This document shows, piece by piece, positions 1 through 6,648 of a DNA stretch of 11,325 nucleotides; the first letter of the stretch is position 1, and every line of letters starts with the position of its first letter. The translations under genes were made by a program, and so were the position numbers. The stretch covers positions 1-11,325 of the forward strand of contig JAOUJL010000032.1 of assembly GCA_029883255.1 (NCBI GenBank), read 5' to 3'. The notes beneath the pieces were generated by a model. That model searched no databases. It saw nothing but the letters and a program-made list of their open reading frames with translations, and was not told where the DNA came from. Source of the stretch: Candidatus Bathyarchaeota archaeon. GTDB lineage: Archaea; Thermoproteota; Bathyarchaeia; Bathyarchaeales; Bathyarchaeaceae.

Positions 1-561
1 AAGTTTGCCATGATTGTAGTCTAAGGGACCGAAGCAAAGAACGTCTGTGCAAGCTATGGGGTTAGCCCACACTCCAAGGATGTCTCTGATAACGCCGCCG
101 GTGCCTGTTGCAGCACCTCCAAAGGGTTCTATAGCTGAAGGATGATTATGTGTCTCAACTTTCACAGCAATTGCACAGTCATCTTCGAAGTCAACTATAC
201 CCGCGTTGTCCTCAAAAACGGAAAGACACCAAGGCAGGTCAAGTTCCTTTGTCACTTTGGCTATGTATTCTTTAAACATGTTACTTATGATTAATTTTCC
301 ATCAGGCGAAACTATGTCTCCTTTGAAGGTTTTGTGAAAGCAGTGCTCAGACCATGTCTGACCAATTGTTTGAAGTTCCACATCCGTTGGATTTCTTCCC
401 TTCTTTGAAAAGTATTTTTGAATACTCTTCATTTCTATGAGACTTAGACCGATTCCGAGTTCTTTGCTGATTTGAAGTAGTTGTCTGTCATTTGCATCCA
501 GTAGGTTTATGTCAGTGAGTTCGAAAGGCACATTCCGTCTCATGCAAAGACCGGTGCTCAT
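1..561 (-). CDS. purL: Phosphoribosylformylglycinamidine synthase subunit PurL (N-terminal part, cut by window edge)
   Basis: This is the large subunit of FGAM synthase, which converts FGAR to FGAM in the cytoplasm using ATP and ammonia delivered by PurQ with PurS. Only the first 187 codons are in the window and no stop is reached at the left edge; the family is usually over 700 residues. The start is the ATG at 561-559. It overlaps the purS stop as ATGA, which implies translational coupling. A second in-frame ATG follows at 543-541. Family motifs are clear: QTWSEHC at residues 68-74 and the long conserved stretch at 134-160 that begins KVETHNHPSAIEPFGG and ends GGVIRD. Just after it the sequence reads VWANPIA where most PurL have a GARP-type motif, a small deviation. 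PurQ is not visible and may lie beyond the edge. Confidence 0.96.
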   Translation of the reverse strand, partial: MSTGLCMRRNVPFELTDINLLDANDRQLLQISKELGIGLSLIEMKSIQKYFSKKGRNPTDVELQTIGQTWSEHCFHKTFKGDIVSPDGKLIISNMFKEYIAKVTKELDLPWCLSVFEDNAGIVDFEDDCAIAVKVETHNHPSAIEPFGGAATGTGGVIRDILGVWANPIACTDVLCFGPLDYNHGKL

Positions 562-809
562 TGCATTTCCTCTATGGCAAAGCTGTAGTTGTCCTTTGTT
601 GGATTCGCTAAAAGCCTTCTGCACATTTCATCTACAAGCCTGTAAGCTTCTTTCACAGAACGCACAGAAAGGGTGATTTCATAAACCTTGCTTACCTTCG
701 TCGCTTCGACAGGATATCCTAATTCTTTTAGAGATTTTGATGTTGTTTCTCCTTCAGGGTCGGAATGTCCTGGCTTGAGAGCGACTTCGATTTTAGCTCG
801 GTATATCAT
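558..809 (-). CDS. purS: Phosphoribosylformylglycinamidine synthase subunit PurS
   Basis: PurS is the small subunit that bridges PurL and the glutaminase PurQ in the three-part FGAM synthase of archaea and Gram-positive bacteria. At 83 residues the length is normal for the family. The fold-typical features are visible: an N-terminal strand (YRAKIEVALKPGHSDPEG), then a TTSKSLKELGY segment, a VSKVYEITL strand, and a C-terminal helix followed by a final strand ending FAIEEMQ. It starts at ATG 809-807 and its TGA (560-558) overlaps the purL start. No Shine-Dalgarno sequence precedes the ATG. A TTTAAA box about 26 nt upstream suggests a leaderless transcript. It heads the purS-purL unit behind a promoter block shared with purP. 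Confidence 0.95.
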   Translation of the reverse strand: MIYRAKIEVALKPGHSDPEGETTSKSLKELGYPVEATKVSKVYEITLSVRSVKEAYRLVDEMCRRLLANPTKDNYSFAIEEMQ

Positions 810-824
810 AATGTAGTATTAAAC

Positions 825-868
825 AATTAAAAATTTAAACTTTATTTAGATGAAAATTTAAACAAAAG
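825..868 (-). promoter_or_regulatory. Promoter/operator block A upstream of purS (twin of block B)
   Basis: This is a 44-nt AT-rich block between the purM 3' end and purS. It matches the block at 3442-3485 upstream of purP at 38 of 44 positions without gaps, by my hand alignment. The outer 15 and 16 bases are identical. Read on the minus strand, each block holds two copies of a TTTAAATTTT core. The purS-proximal TTTAAA (834-839) is about 26 nt from the purS ATG, as expected for a TATA element driving a leaderless mRNA. The second copy could be an upstream operator or an alternative TATA element. The regulatory role is inference. Confidence 0.6.
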
Positions 869-893
869 TTTAAATGGCTATTGTTTAAATGGC
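868..893. repeat. Direct repeat GTTTAAATGGC x2
   Basis: On the plus strand GTTTAAATGGC occurs at 868-878 and again, exactly, at 883-893, so the copies are 15 bp apart. The first copy abuts promoter block A and the second covers the purM stop codon (885-887). They share the GTTTAAA core with the block. They could be extra regulator half-sites upstream of purS or a local duplication. Confidence 0.55.
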
Positions 894-1970
894 CATTTCC
901 AGCTTTATCTTTTTCCCTTGATATAACGCGACAATCCCTTTAGAGTCAGTCACTCTCCCAATCTGTTCAGCTTCAACCTGATTTCTTTCGAAGCAGTCAA
1001 TGAGAACATCTTTGTCAGTTTTGTCTGCAACTACGGCAAAACCCCATCCCATGTTGAAAGTCCTCAGCATCTCGTCGTCCGTGATAACGCCCCTTACTTC
1101 TGGAGCAGTTTCTTGAACAAGTCCGAAAATTGGTTGAGGCTTAAAGTTGTCGAACTCAAATCCTATTCCTTTGGAAAAACGCATCAGCCTATTGAACTTT
1201 AAATAGGCGTCACCTGTGATGTGAACCAAACCTTTCAGTTTATGCTCCTTGGCAGCATTCAAGACAGGTTTAACGTATATTTTTGTTGGTTCCAAAACTT
1301 CGTTGATGAGTTCTCTTTCAAGCCCGTCCGGAATATCATGTGGCTCATATTTGCCACCCCAATGCTTGAAAAGAACCTTTCTCGCCAAAGATATTCCGTT
1401 GCTGTGGATGCCGGAGCTTCTCAAGCCGATCACAACATCCCCGGGCTTAATGTTGTTTCCAAAGACTATGTCATCCTTAAACAGTTCACCTACGCAGGCG
1501 AAGATCATGTCGAAGCCCTTTCCCTCTGTAACTCCTCGAATAATCTCAGCTACATCCCCTATTTCTCCGCTTGGCACTATGCACTCAGCTTCGTGTGCAC
1601 CCTTCGCTATGCTTTTCATCCATTCGCCTATCAAATGAGGATCAGATATTTGAGCGTGGATGTTGTCCACAACGGCTAACGGTCTCGCGCCAGATCGGAT
1701 GACATCGTTTACGGCCATTGCAACTCCGTCGATGCCTATGGTGTCATACTTGTCTGCCAGTTGTGCCAGAAGAACTTTGGTTCCGATTCCCTCTATGACA
1801 AAATCGAGGTACCGATCGCCGATGGGAAAGATGTTACCGTAAGGAAGTTGAACGACGCTTCCGTATTTGCTAAATCTGTAGGTTTGTTTCAGAGTGTCTA
1901 ATGCCGCTTTGGATCTTGCTCTTAGTTTCCTGTCTACACCAGCCTCTGCGTAAGTAAATTTCTCTGACAC
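885..1970 (-). CDS. purM: Phosphoribosylformylglycinamidine cyclo-ligase (AIR synthetase) PurM
   Basis: PurM closes FGAM to AIR with ATP. Motifs of the AIR synthetase/ThiL/SelD fold are present. In numbering from the longer GTG at 1979 they are: an N-terminal TYAEAGVD, EGIGTKVLLA at 63-72, the stretch at 81-110 beginning IGIDGVAMAVND and including SGARPLAVVDN, SGEIGDVAEII near 137-147, and GLRSSGIHSNGISLAR at 185-200. HITGDAYLKF follows where bacterial enzymes have a glycine-rich HITGGG. The reading frame is open from 1979, but an AGGTGA Shine-Dalgarno sequence (1981-1976) sits 5 nt before a second GTG at 1970, so I use that start, giving 361 residues. Only about 40 nt separate it from purP, so the two are probably one operon. 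Length is normal for PurM. Confidence 0.95.
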   Translation of the reverse strand: MSEKFTYAEAGVDRKLRARSKAALDTLKQTYRFSKYGSVVQLPYGNIFPIGDRYLDFVIEGIGTKVLLAQLADKYDTIGIDGVAMAVNDVIRSGARPLAVVDNIHAQISDPHLIGEWMKSIAKGAHEAECIVPSGEIGDVAEIIRGVTEGKGFDMIFACVGELFKDDIVFGNNIKPGDVVIGLRSSGIHSNGISLARKVLFKHWGGKYEPHDIPDGLERELINEVLEPTKIYVKPVLNAAKEHKLKGLVHITGDAYLKFNRLMRFSKGIGFEFDNFKPQPIFGLVQETAPEVRGVITDDEMLRTFNMGWGFAVVADKTDKDVLIDCFERNQVEAEQIGRVTDSKGIVALYQGKKIKLEMAI

Positions 1971-2009
1971 CAAGTTCACCTAAAAAATCAATAACACGGC
2001 AAGATTCGA

Positions 2010-3392
2010 TCACGTCACTATTTCTTGAAGCTGCTTGCTTTCCCACGCCCTTCTTATCTCTAAGGCTATTCTGTCACCCATACTCATTCTTCTTTGATAC
2101 TTCGCATTGGCGTACTGCGAACCGACTCCCATGTGAGTGTTTGTTCCACCACCGTGTCTCAACGCAACATCTTGTGTAACTGGAATATGCATGTAAGCCG
2201 CTTTTCCTTCAGGCACATCGTACAAACCATACTCTACTGCAGTTCCGGGTCCGATCTTACTCCATGTAATAAGCGTCTGCAGACACCATGCACCAATTAT
2301 TCCGGGAGACTCGTATTTTCTCGTCGCCAACAAAAATGCATCGGCAAATCTATGCACTTCCTTGAGTAAAGACTCTCTCAGACTCATAGACAAATGTGCA
2401 GTGACTTCAAATGAAGGAACTTTCTTAATTTTCTGTTGCACATCAACTGGGAGCCTCTTTAACCCATCAAATATGGTTTCCCTCCGCTCATCTATGGATA
2501 GAAACTGATTTGCCAAGCAGACTCTTGCGGCTTCCAAGCTTACGTTGTACAGCTTAGCGTAACAATCATCAATGTCTCCCCACTCTTTTTTTGCATCAAG
2601 CGGGGAAAAGAAGAAGTTGAAGTTTGCATGTGGACCGAGAACTATCTGCTCAATCCTGGCTCGTTCTAAACTTTCTCTGTTAAGGTTTCCGGCTTTGATT
2701 TCTTTTCTAACCTTCTCTTCGAGGTGGTTTGAATTCGCCGCGAAAATGAATTCTCTTTCAAATTTCCTCTGCGCATGCTCTGCTTTCAGCAAGAGGGGAT
2801 CGTCAATATATTCTTTGAATTTTATGCCATCTTCGTATACGTCGTATTTGTGGGATTTTGGATATGGAATACCTGCTTGTTCAGCAAACCAGTAATAATC
2901 TCTCTCAACTTCTCCTCGGTTTTCAATTTTCAACAGTTTCCTTGAACCTACAATCGGCACCGCAAATTTGTTTTCGATAACGCTGCAGTGTTCGTCGCCT
3001 CCAACGTAGACGGAGAATGCTCTGTTCGGAATCTGGACACATTCGAGCTCAACCAGATCGTCGACGTATTTGACAATGTCTGAATATTTGTCTAGGATTA
3101 AGATTACACTCTTCCACGCGGATTCCTTTTTTATGTCAGCTGGGTCGTTGACTACGATTAGGTCTCTGCGAGCGACTGTGGGTAAATCTTCTATAACTTC
3201 ACCCGGTTTTCCAACCATTGGGTTTTGAAGGTAAATTCTGGCTCTTTGAGGGGTTGTATAAATTATCGCCTTCAGGTTATAATCTCTCTGTCCCAGCCAA
3301 GCGTCAAGTGCGGAGTGAGAGCCGAGGTTAAGCCCGACCGGTTTTCGATAGGACCGAACAACCTCTTGCATTTCCTCTCTTTCTATAACCAC
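2010..3392 (-). CDS. purP: PurP-family formate-dependent FAICAR synthetase (long, divergent form)
   Basis: PurP is an ATP-grasp enzyme that formylates AICAR to FAICAR with ATP and formate, replacing the transformylase half of PurH in archaea. The DUF1246/DUF1297 architecture is recognisable: SHSALD at residues 25-30, FAVPIVGSRKLL at 143-154, EQIVLGPHANFNFFFSPL around 248-265, MSLRESLL at 336-343, SPGIIGAWCLQTL at 362-374 and HGGGTN at 413-418. It has 460 residues, while characterised PurP are about 360. The extra length lies between 265 and 335 and around 375-405. The usual glycine-rich loop is replaced by KAEHAQRKFEREF near 203-215, and the acidic metal-ligand segment reads QDVALR instead of FEMSAR. 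The GTG start at 3392 has an AAGGTGAG Shine-Dalgarno (3405-3398) 5 nt upstream. Its place between purC and purM argues for a role in purine synthesis. It could also be the less-characterised PurP paralogue. Confidence 0.85.
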   Translation of the reverse strand: MVIEREEMQEVVRSYRKPVGLNLGSHSALDAWLGQRDYNLKAIIYTTPQRARIYLQNPMVGKPGEVIEDLPTVARRDLIVVNDPADIKKESAWKSVILILDKYSDIVKYVDDLVELECVQIPNRAFSVYVGGDEHCSVIENKFAVPIVGSRKLLKIENRGEVERDYYWFAEQAGIPYPKSHKYDVYEDGIKFKEYIDDPLLLKAEHAQRKFEREFIFAANSNHLEEKVRKEIKAGNLNRESLERARIEQIVLGPHANFNFFFSPLDAKKEWGDIDDCYAKLYNVSLEAARVCLANQFLSIDERRETIFDGLKRLPVDVQQKIKKVPSFEVTAHLSMSLRESLLKEVHRFADAFLLATRKYESPGIIGAWCLQTLITWSKIGPGTAVEYGLYDVPEGKAAYMHIPVTQDVALRHGGGTNTHMGVGSQYANAKYQRRMSMGDRIALEIRRAWESKQLQEIVT

Positions 3393-3441
3393 CTTATCTC
3401 ACCTTATGTTTTTAATATCTCCACTAGGTATGGCATTGAAT

Positions 3442-3485
3442 AATTAAAAATTTAAAGTTTTTGTAAACAAAAATTTAAACAAAAG
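3442..3485 (-). promoter_or_regulatory. Promoter/operator block B upstream of purP (twin of block A)
   Basis: This 44-nt AT-rich block lies between the purC 3' end and purP and is ungapped-alignable to block A (825-868). On the minus strand it reads CTTTTGTTTAAATTTT, a 13-nt spacer, then TTTAAATTTTTAATT. The purP-proximal TTTAAA (3451-3456) would place a start site near 3427, giving a leader of about 35 nt that contains the purP Shine-Dalgarno sequence. The region 3393-3441 is therefore the likely purP leader. The T-rich stretch at 3486-3522 on the minus strand may end the purE-purC transcript. Confidence 0.6.
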
Positions 3486-3522
3486 CGTTAAAGAAACGTC
3501 AAGGAACAGACACGGAAAATCG

Positions 3523-4374
3523 TTAAAACTTCCTACCCGTTAATCTTTCAAATGCTTCAATATACCGTTGGCTCGTCTTCTGTATAATTTTGTCAGGCAA
3601 AATAGGTCTCGCTAGTTTGGTTCCTGCTTTCGGCGGTTTTTTATCCCAGCCCTTCATTCTTTCAAGGTAGTCTCTTACTATTTGTTTGTCGAAGCTTTCC
3701 TGTATTTTTCCGGGCTGATATTTACTTGCGTCCCAGAACCTGCAGCTGTCAGGGGTCTCAGCTTCGTCTATTAAAATTATTTTTTCAGTTTCATCTTTTC
3801 CGAATTCTACTTTGAAATCTGCGAGGATGATTCCGGCTTTTTTTGAGTCTTTCAACATCATCTCATTTAGTTTCAACGTAATTTCTTTGACTTGTGCAAT
3901 CTCTTCTGGTTTCAGCCATCCGTAAGAAATAATATTCTGCTCCGTGATTAGCCGGTCTTTTGCCTCTAGCTTTGTCGTAAACTCGACCACTGGTTCGCTG
4001 AGTTTTGCGGCTAACGCTGGGTCTGTTCCTTCTGGAAGCTTAACTTCACCACGTTGAAATCTCTTCCAGTATGAACCATACAGGTAGTTTCTCCCTATCA
4101 CTTCAATGGGTATGAGAAAGAGTTTTTTGACGAGCATTTTGTCTGGCTCAGGAACGTCTATTAAATGCGTTTCAATACCTGAGACGTTGCAGTTTGTGAA
4201 GCAGTAGGCGGATAGACGACAAAGAACCTCGCCTTTGTGTGGAACTTTGTCAGCCAGCATTACATCATGAGAAGATAATCTATCCGTGTAAACGAATAGA
4301 AGCTTTCCTTCACCTGCATCATAGATATCTTTAACCTTGCCACTTCGCAAGAAACGCCTTCCAGAATAATTCAT
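3523..4374 (-). CDS. purC: Phosphoribosylaminoimidazole-succinocarboxamide synthase (SAICAR synthetase) PurC
   Basis: PurC condenses CAIR with aspartate using ATP to give SAICAR. Motifs visible, numbered from ATG 4374: SGKVKDIYDAG at about 11-21, the DRLSSHDVML segment near 31-40, EVIGRNYLYGS at 91-101, and IDEAETPDSCRFW at 202-214. The frame is open to a GTG at 4386. I prefer the ATG at 4374 because an AAAGGTG Shine-Dalgarno (4390-4384) sits 9 nt upstream of it, giving 283 residues, normal for the long PurC type. The start region lies right at the purE stop (4381-4379), so translation is probably coupled. The enzyme pair purE-purC mirrors the fused animal PAICS protein in reversed gene order. 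Confidence 0.95.
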   Translation of the reverse strand: MNYSGRRFLRSGKVKDIYDAGEGKLLFVYTDRLSSHDVMLADKVPHKGEVLCRLSAYCFTNCNVSGIETHLIDVPEPDKMLVKKLFLIPIEVIGRNYLYGSYWKRFQRGEVKLPEGTDPALAAKLSEPVVEFTTKLEAKDRLITEQNIISYGWLKPEEIAQVKEITLKLNEMMLKDSKKAGIILADFKVEFGKDETEKIILIDEAETPDSCRFWDASKYQPGKIQESFDKQIVRDYLERMKGWDKKPPKAGTKLARPILPDKIIQKTSQRYIEAFERLTGRKF

Positions 4375-4378
4375 TGTT

Positions 4379-4888
4379 TCATACACCTTTCAACTCGGAA
4401 ATCCTTTTTCCCCGCACCTCACTATTAGCAACGTTAACTTCCTTCTTTTTCTTCAATTGAAATTCACGAATTTTTTCGAGCAGTGAAGGATTTTCCAATG
4501 CAAATATCTTTACAGTTGCTAAGGCGGCGCTCTCCGGGTTAAGAATAACAAGAGGTGCGACTCCGCTCGGCATCCTTAGAGAGGAGTAGATGTCAGCGCC
4601 TCCAAACTTCTCTGAGTGTGGAGGGCAAGCTACAACGGGGAACCTTGTGTTAGCGTCAACTAGCCCGGAAAGTGCATTAGACAAGCCGGCAACCGTGATG
4701 TAAACTATTCTATCCCCAGTTTGCTCATAGTTCTCCAAAATGTTCAGTAAGTCTTTTGGCGTTTTGTGCGCTGAAGCTATTCTGTACTCGTAGTGAACAT
4801 CAAAATGTTCCAGTACACGACCCATAGGAGCCGCAAAGCCAAGATCTTTTCTGGACCCCATTAAGATAATGACGCTTTGCTTAGACAT
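4379..4888 (-). CDS. purE: Class II 5-(phosphoribosyl)aminoimidazole carboxylase PurE
   Basis: PurE carboxylates AIR at C4 to form CAIR. The sequence has class II (direct CO2) hallmarks rather than the class I N5-CAIR mutase pattern: MGSRKDLGFA at 10-19, SAHKTP at 39-44 (class I has SAHRTP), AGLSNALSG at 67-75 (class I has a GAGGAAHLPG-type loop), and a CPP segment at 88-90 followed by GADIYSSLRMPSG at 97-109. This pattern is what I recall for the PurE domain of animal PAICS and for Treponema PurE. A class II enzyme makes PurK unnecessary, and none is seen here. The ATG at 4888 has a TATA box about 26 nt upstream and no Shine-Dalgarno, so the message is probably leaderless. The last ~20 residues are a charged tail. 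Confidence 0.93.
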   Translation of the reverse strand: MSKQSVIILMGSRKDLGFAAPMGRVLEHFDVHYEYRIASAHKTPKDLLNILENYEQTGDRIVYITVAGLSNALSGLVDANTRFPVVACPPHSEKFGGADIYSSLRMPSGVAPLVILNPESAALATVKIFALENPSLLEKIREFQLKKKKEVNVANSEVRGKRISELKGV

Positions 4889-4911
4889 GATAGTATATTT
4901 CAGAAAAAACC

Positions 4912-4919
4912 TATATAAA
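4912..4919 (-). promoter_or_regulatory. TATA box of the purE-purC unit
   Basis: On the minus strand the sequence reads GTGTTTATATAGG, a good archaeal TATA box centred about 27 nt upstream of the purE ATG. This spacing would put transcription initiation at or within a few bases of the start codon. No Shine-Dalgarno is present, consistent with a leaderless mRNA. The twin AT block found before purS and purP is absent here. Confidence 0.65.
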
Positions 4920-4977
4920 CACGAGGAAAAATCACGTATGACCCATGTTATAGAAAACGAAAGTTTCTTGGGCCGAA

Positions 4978-6498
4978 TTACCCGAAGTGTAGGTATTGCT
5001 CAATTAACTCATTTGCTTTGTCAATGTCGTTCATTAACGTTTGTTTTGATCTTTTGTCGTTGTATCCATGTAGTTTCCGTAGAATTCCGTCAATCGTTTG
5101 TTCAGGGAACACGTTTCCTTTTTCGTAGTATTTTCTATCTTTCTCTAAACATTTTGCAGATTCATAACAAGACTGTGGCAGGGTTTTTAGCCGGTTCAGA
5201 TTTCCTCTTTTCTTTTCTCCAAGCGAATCCACATAGAGGTCTTCTGCAAGTTTGATAGACTTTTTATTTGTTAGGCCGTACTCAACTGCCACAGCAATTC
5301 CAGCCAAAAGTAAGTAAATGTTTGCTGACCCGTCTGGTGCCCTCAATTCGACCGTTTGTCTGCATTTATTCTTATTCACTGGATTACCGATTCTACCGGG
5401 GTTTATTTTTTCTGCCATGTTTCCAGTGGTAGTCCAGCCTAATGGAACTCGTATTAGAGCTGACCTGTTTCCGTATCCCCAGTGTATCCCTGTTGGGGTT
5501 TCTTGATGAGAGCCATGTCTCAAGTAGGATATTGGCACCGTGTTGCCAAAGGCTGTGAGGCTTGGAGCGAATTTTAGGAGCCCTCCAATCATCTTCTTTG
5601 CTTCGTCACTTAGTCTTCCATCCGAACCCGTCATTATGCTTTTTCCGTTTTTGTAGCCGCGAATATGTATGTGTAATCCGCTTCCAGCGTGACCGGCCTT
5701 TAACTTAGGGGCAAAAGTGATGTTTATTCCGTATTTGGCACCGATGTTTCGTATAATCCATTTGGCGATAATTATATGGCCGGCCATATCCTCTAGTGGT
5801 TCTAGTGAAAACTCGATTTCATGCTGTTCCATACCGTTATCTGATATGTTGCCGACCTCAGCATGACCGTATTTCACCTTTGCACCGGTCCTAGCAATAG
5901 TGCTCAAGATTTCGTTTCTTAGATTTTCCCATTTAACGAAAGGTGAAGATTCATGGTAGCCCTTCTCGGGTTCGCAAGGATATAGGTCTTTTCTTTCTTG
6001 TTCAAATTTAATGTAGAATTCAAGTTCGCCTAAGGCTTCAAGTGTAACCCCAGTGTTCTTAAGCAGTTTTTCTTGTGCTTTTCTCAATATGTTTTCCTGG
6101 GCAATGTCAAGTTGATTCCCGTTTTGATCGAAATAGGCGCACAGAAGATTCAGGGTCGGGATCTGATTGAAAGGATTTGTGAACGCTGTTCTGTATTTCG
6201 GTACTATATAGAGGTCGCTTGCTTCTGGGTTGATGTATGAAAAAAGACTTGAACCGTCTACTCTTTCTCCCATTTCTAGGATTTCATTTAGATGTTTTTC
6301 GTTGTTGATTACAAAGCTGAGCGATTTCAACCGTCCATCTTCACCGACGTGACAGAGGTTTACCATTTTTATGTCTTTGTCTTTTACAAACTTGATGATG
6401 TCTTCTTTGGTGAAGTCTTTAGGTAGCTTTCCAAGATATGTAACCAACGGATTGGGGTTTAGAGATATTAAGGTTGGTTCATTCTGTTGAATTACCAT
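4978..6498 (-). CDS. glnA: Glutamine synthetase family protein (~500-residue clade)
   Basis: Glutamine synthetase makes glutamine from glutamate, ammonia and ATP. The N-terminal beta-grasp domain (about 30-110) ends with the VDGSSL loop at 80-85. The catalytic domain shows GELEFY at 157-162, HAEVG and MEQHEIEF at 212-230, GSGLHIHI at 272-279, SYLRHGSHQE around 324-333, WGYGNRSALIRVP at 340-352 and ELRAPDGSANIYLL at 384-397. Metal and substrate ligands therefore appear intact. The canonical NPY after the PD motif is NIY, and the usual PR after the first catalytic strand is missing. At 506 residues it exceeds classic GSI (~440-470). The pattern resembles a ~500-residue clade I recall from Bacteroidetes. 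The ATG has a weak GGAAGTG upstream. Position next to the pur genes fits supply of glutamine to PurL, but the product could have another amide-ligase role. Confidence 0.87.
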   Translation of the reverse strand: MVIQQNEPTLISLNPNPLVTYLGKLPKDFTKEDIIKFVKDKDIKMVNLCHVGEDGRLKSLSFVINNEKHLNEILEMGERVDGSSLFSYINPEASDLYIVPKYRTAFTNPFNQIPTLNLLCAYFDQNGNQLDIAQENILRKAQEKLLKNTGVTLEALGELEFYIKFEQERKDLYPCEPEKGYHESSPFVKWENLRNEILSTIARTGAKVKYGHAEVGNISDNGMEQHEIEFSLEPLEDMAGHIIIAKWIIRNIGAKYGINITFAPKLKAGHAGSGLHIHIRGYKNGKSIMTGSDGRLSDEAKKMIGGLLKFAPSLTAFGNTVPISYLRHGSHQETPTGIHWGYGNRSALIRVPLGWTTTGNMAEKINPGRIGNPVNKNKCRQTVELRAPDGSANIYLLLAGIAVAVEYGLTNKKSIKLAEDLYVDSLGEKKRGNLNRLKTLPQSCYESAKCLEKDRKYYEKGNVFPEQTIDGILRKLHGYNDKRSKQTLMNDIDKANELIEQYLHFG

Positions 6499-6563
6499 CC
6501 ATGCACTTCCATTTGTTATGAAAATACACGCACATATTTCTGTTTTGTTCTTCTTGATTTTTC

Positions 6564-6579
6564 AAGTAGAATTCTACTT
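6564..6579. repeat. Perfect 16-bp palindrome upstream of glnA (candidate operator)
   Basis: AAGTAGAATTCTACTT is a perfect 16-bp palindrome lying 66-81 bp upstream of the glnA ATG, just upstream of the candidate TATA at 6535-6540. Symmetry and position are those of a dimeric regulator's binding site. It does not match the GGAA-N8-TTCC operator of NrpR from methanogens. It overlaps the right arm of a CTTG-N6-CAAG inverted repeat at 6553-6566. Function is inferred. Confidence 0.5.
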
Positions 6580-6603
6580 TAAGGTAAGAAACCGTGCATT
6601 GAT

Positions 6604-6648
6604 AACTTCAATGTTAGAAGTTCAAATCTTGTAGCAAAATGAAGCTAC
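6604..6648. repeat. Two adjacent inverted repeats upstream of glnA
   Basis: AACTTC-N7-GAAGTT at 6604-6622 has a 6-bp stem and GTAGC-N8-GCTAC at 6631-6648 has a 5-bp stem. Both are perfect but short. They sit over 100 bp upstream of glnA, within the end of the disrupted frame at 6622-6769. They could be regulator sites or chance; AT-rich sequence yields such short palindromes easily. Confidence 0.35.

Noticed and set aside
1221..1842. Open frames on the plus strand inside purM (antisense).
   Set aside because: They are opposite an unmistakable purM and have no family features, so they are shadow frames. The same applies to plus-strand frames inside purP, purE and glnA and minus-strand frames inside the radical SAM gene.
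4939..4974. Inverted repeat GACCCA / TGGGCC downstream of glnA as a terminator.
   Set aside because: The loop is over 20 nt and the stem needs a wobble pair. A T-rich tract in the minus-strand reading is enough to explain termination.
6543..6642. tRNA-like pattern: TTTTGTT and AGCAAAA could pair as an acceptor stem around a GTTCAAATC T-loop-like string.
   Set aside because: The D-arm loop is too short, the T-stem has a mismatch, no proper 7-nt anticodon loop forms, and it is far too AT-rich for an archaeal tRNA. The length is also wrong without an intron.
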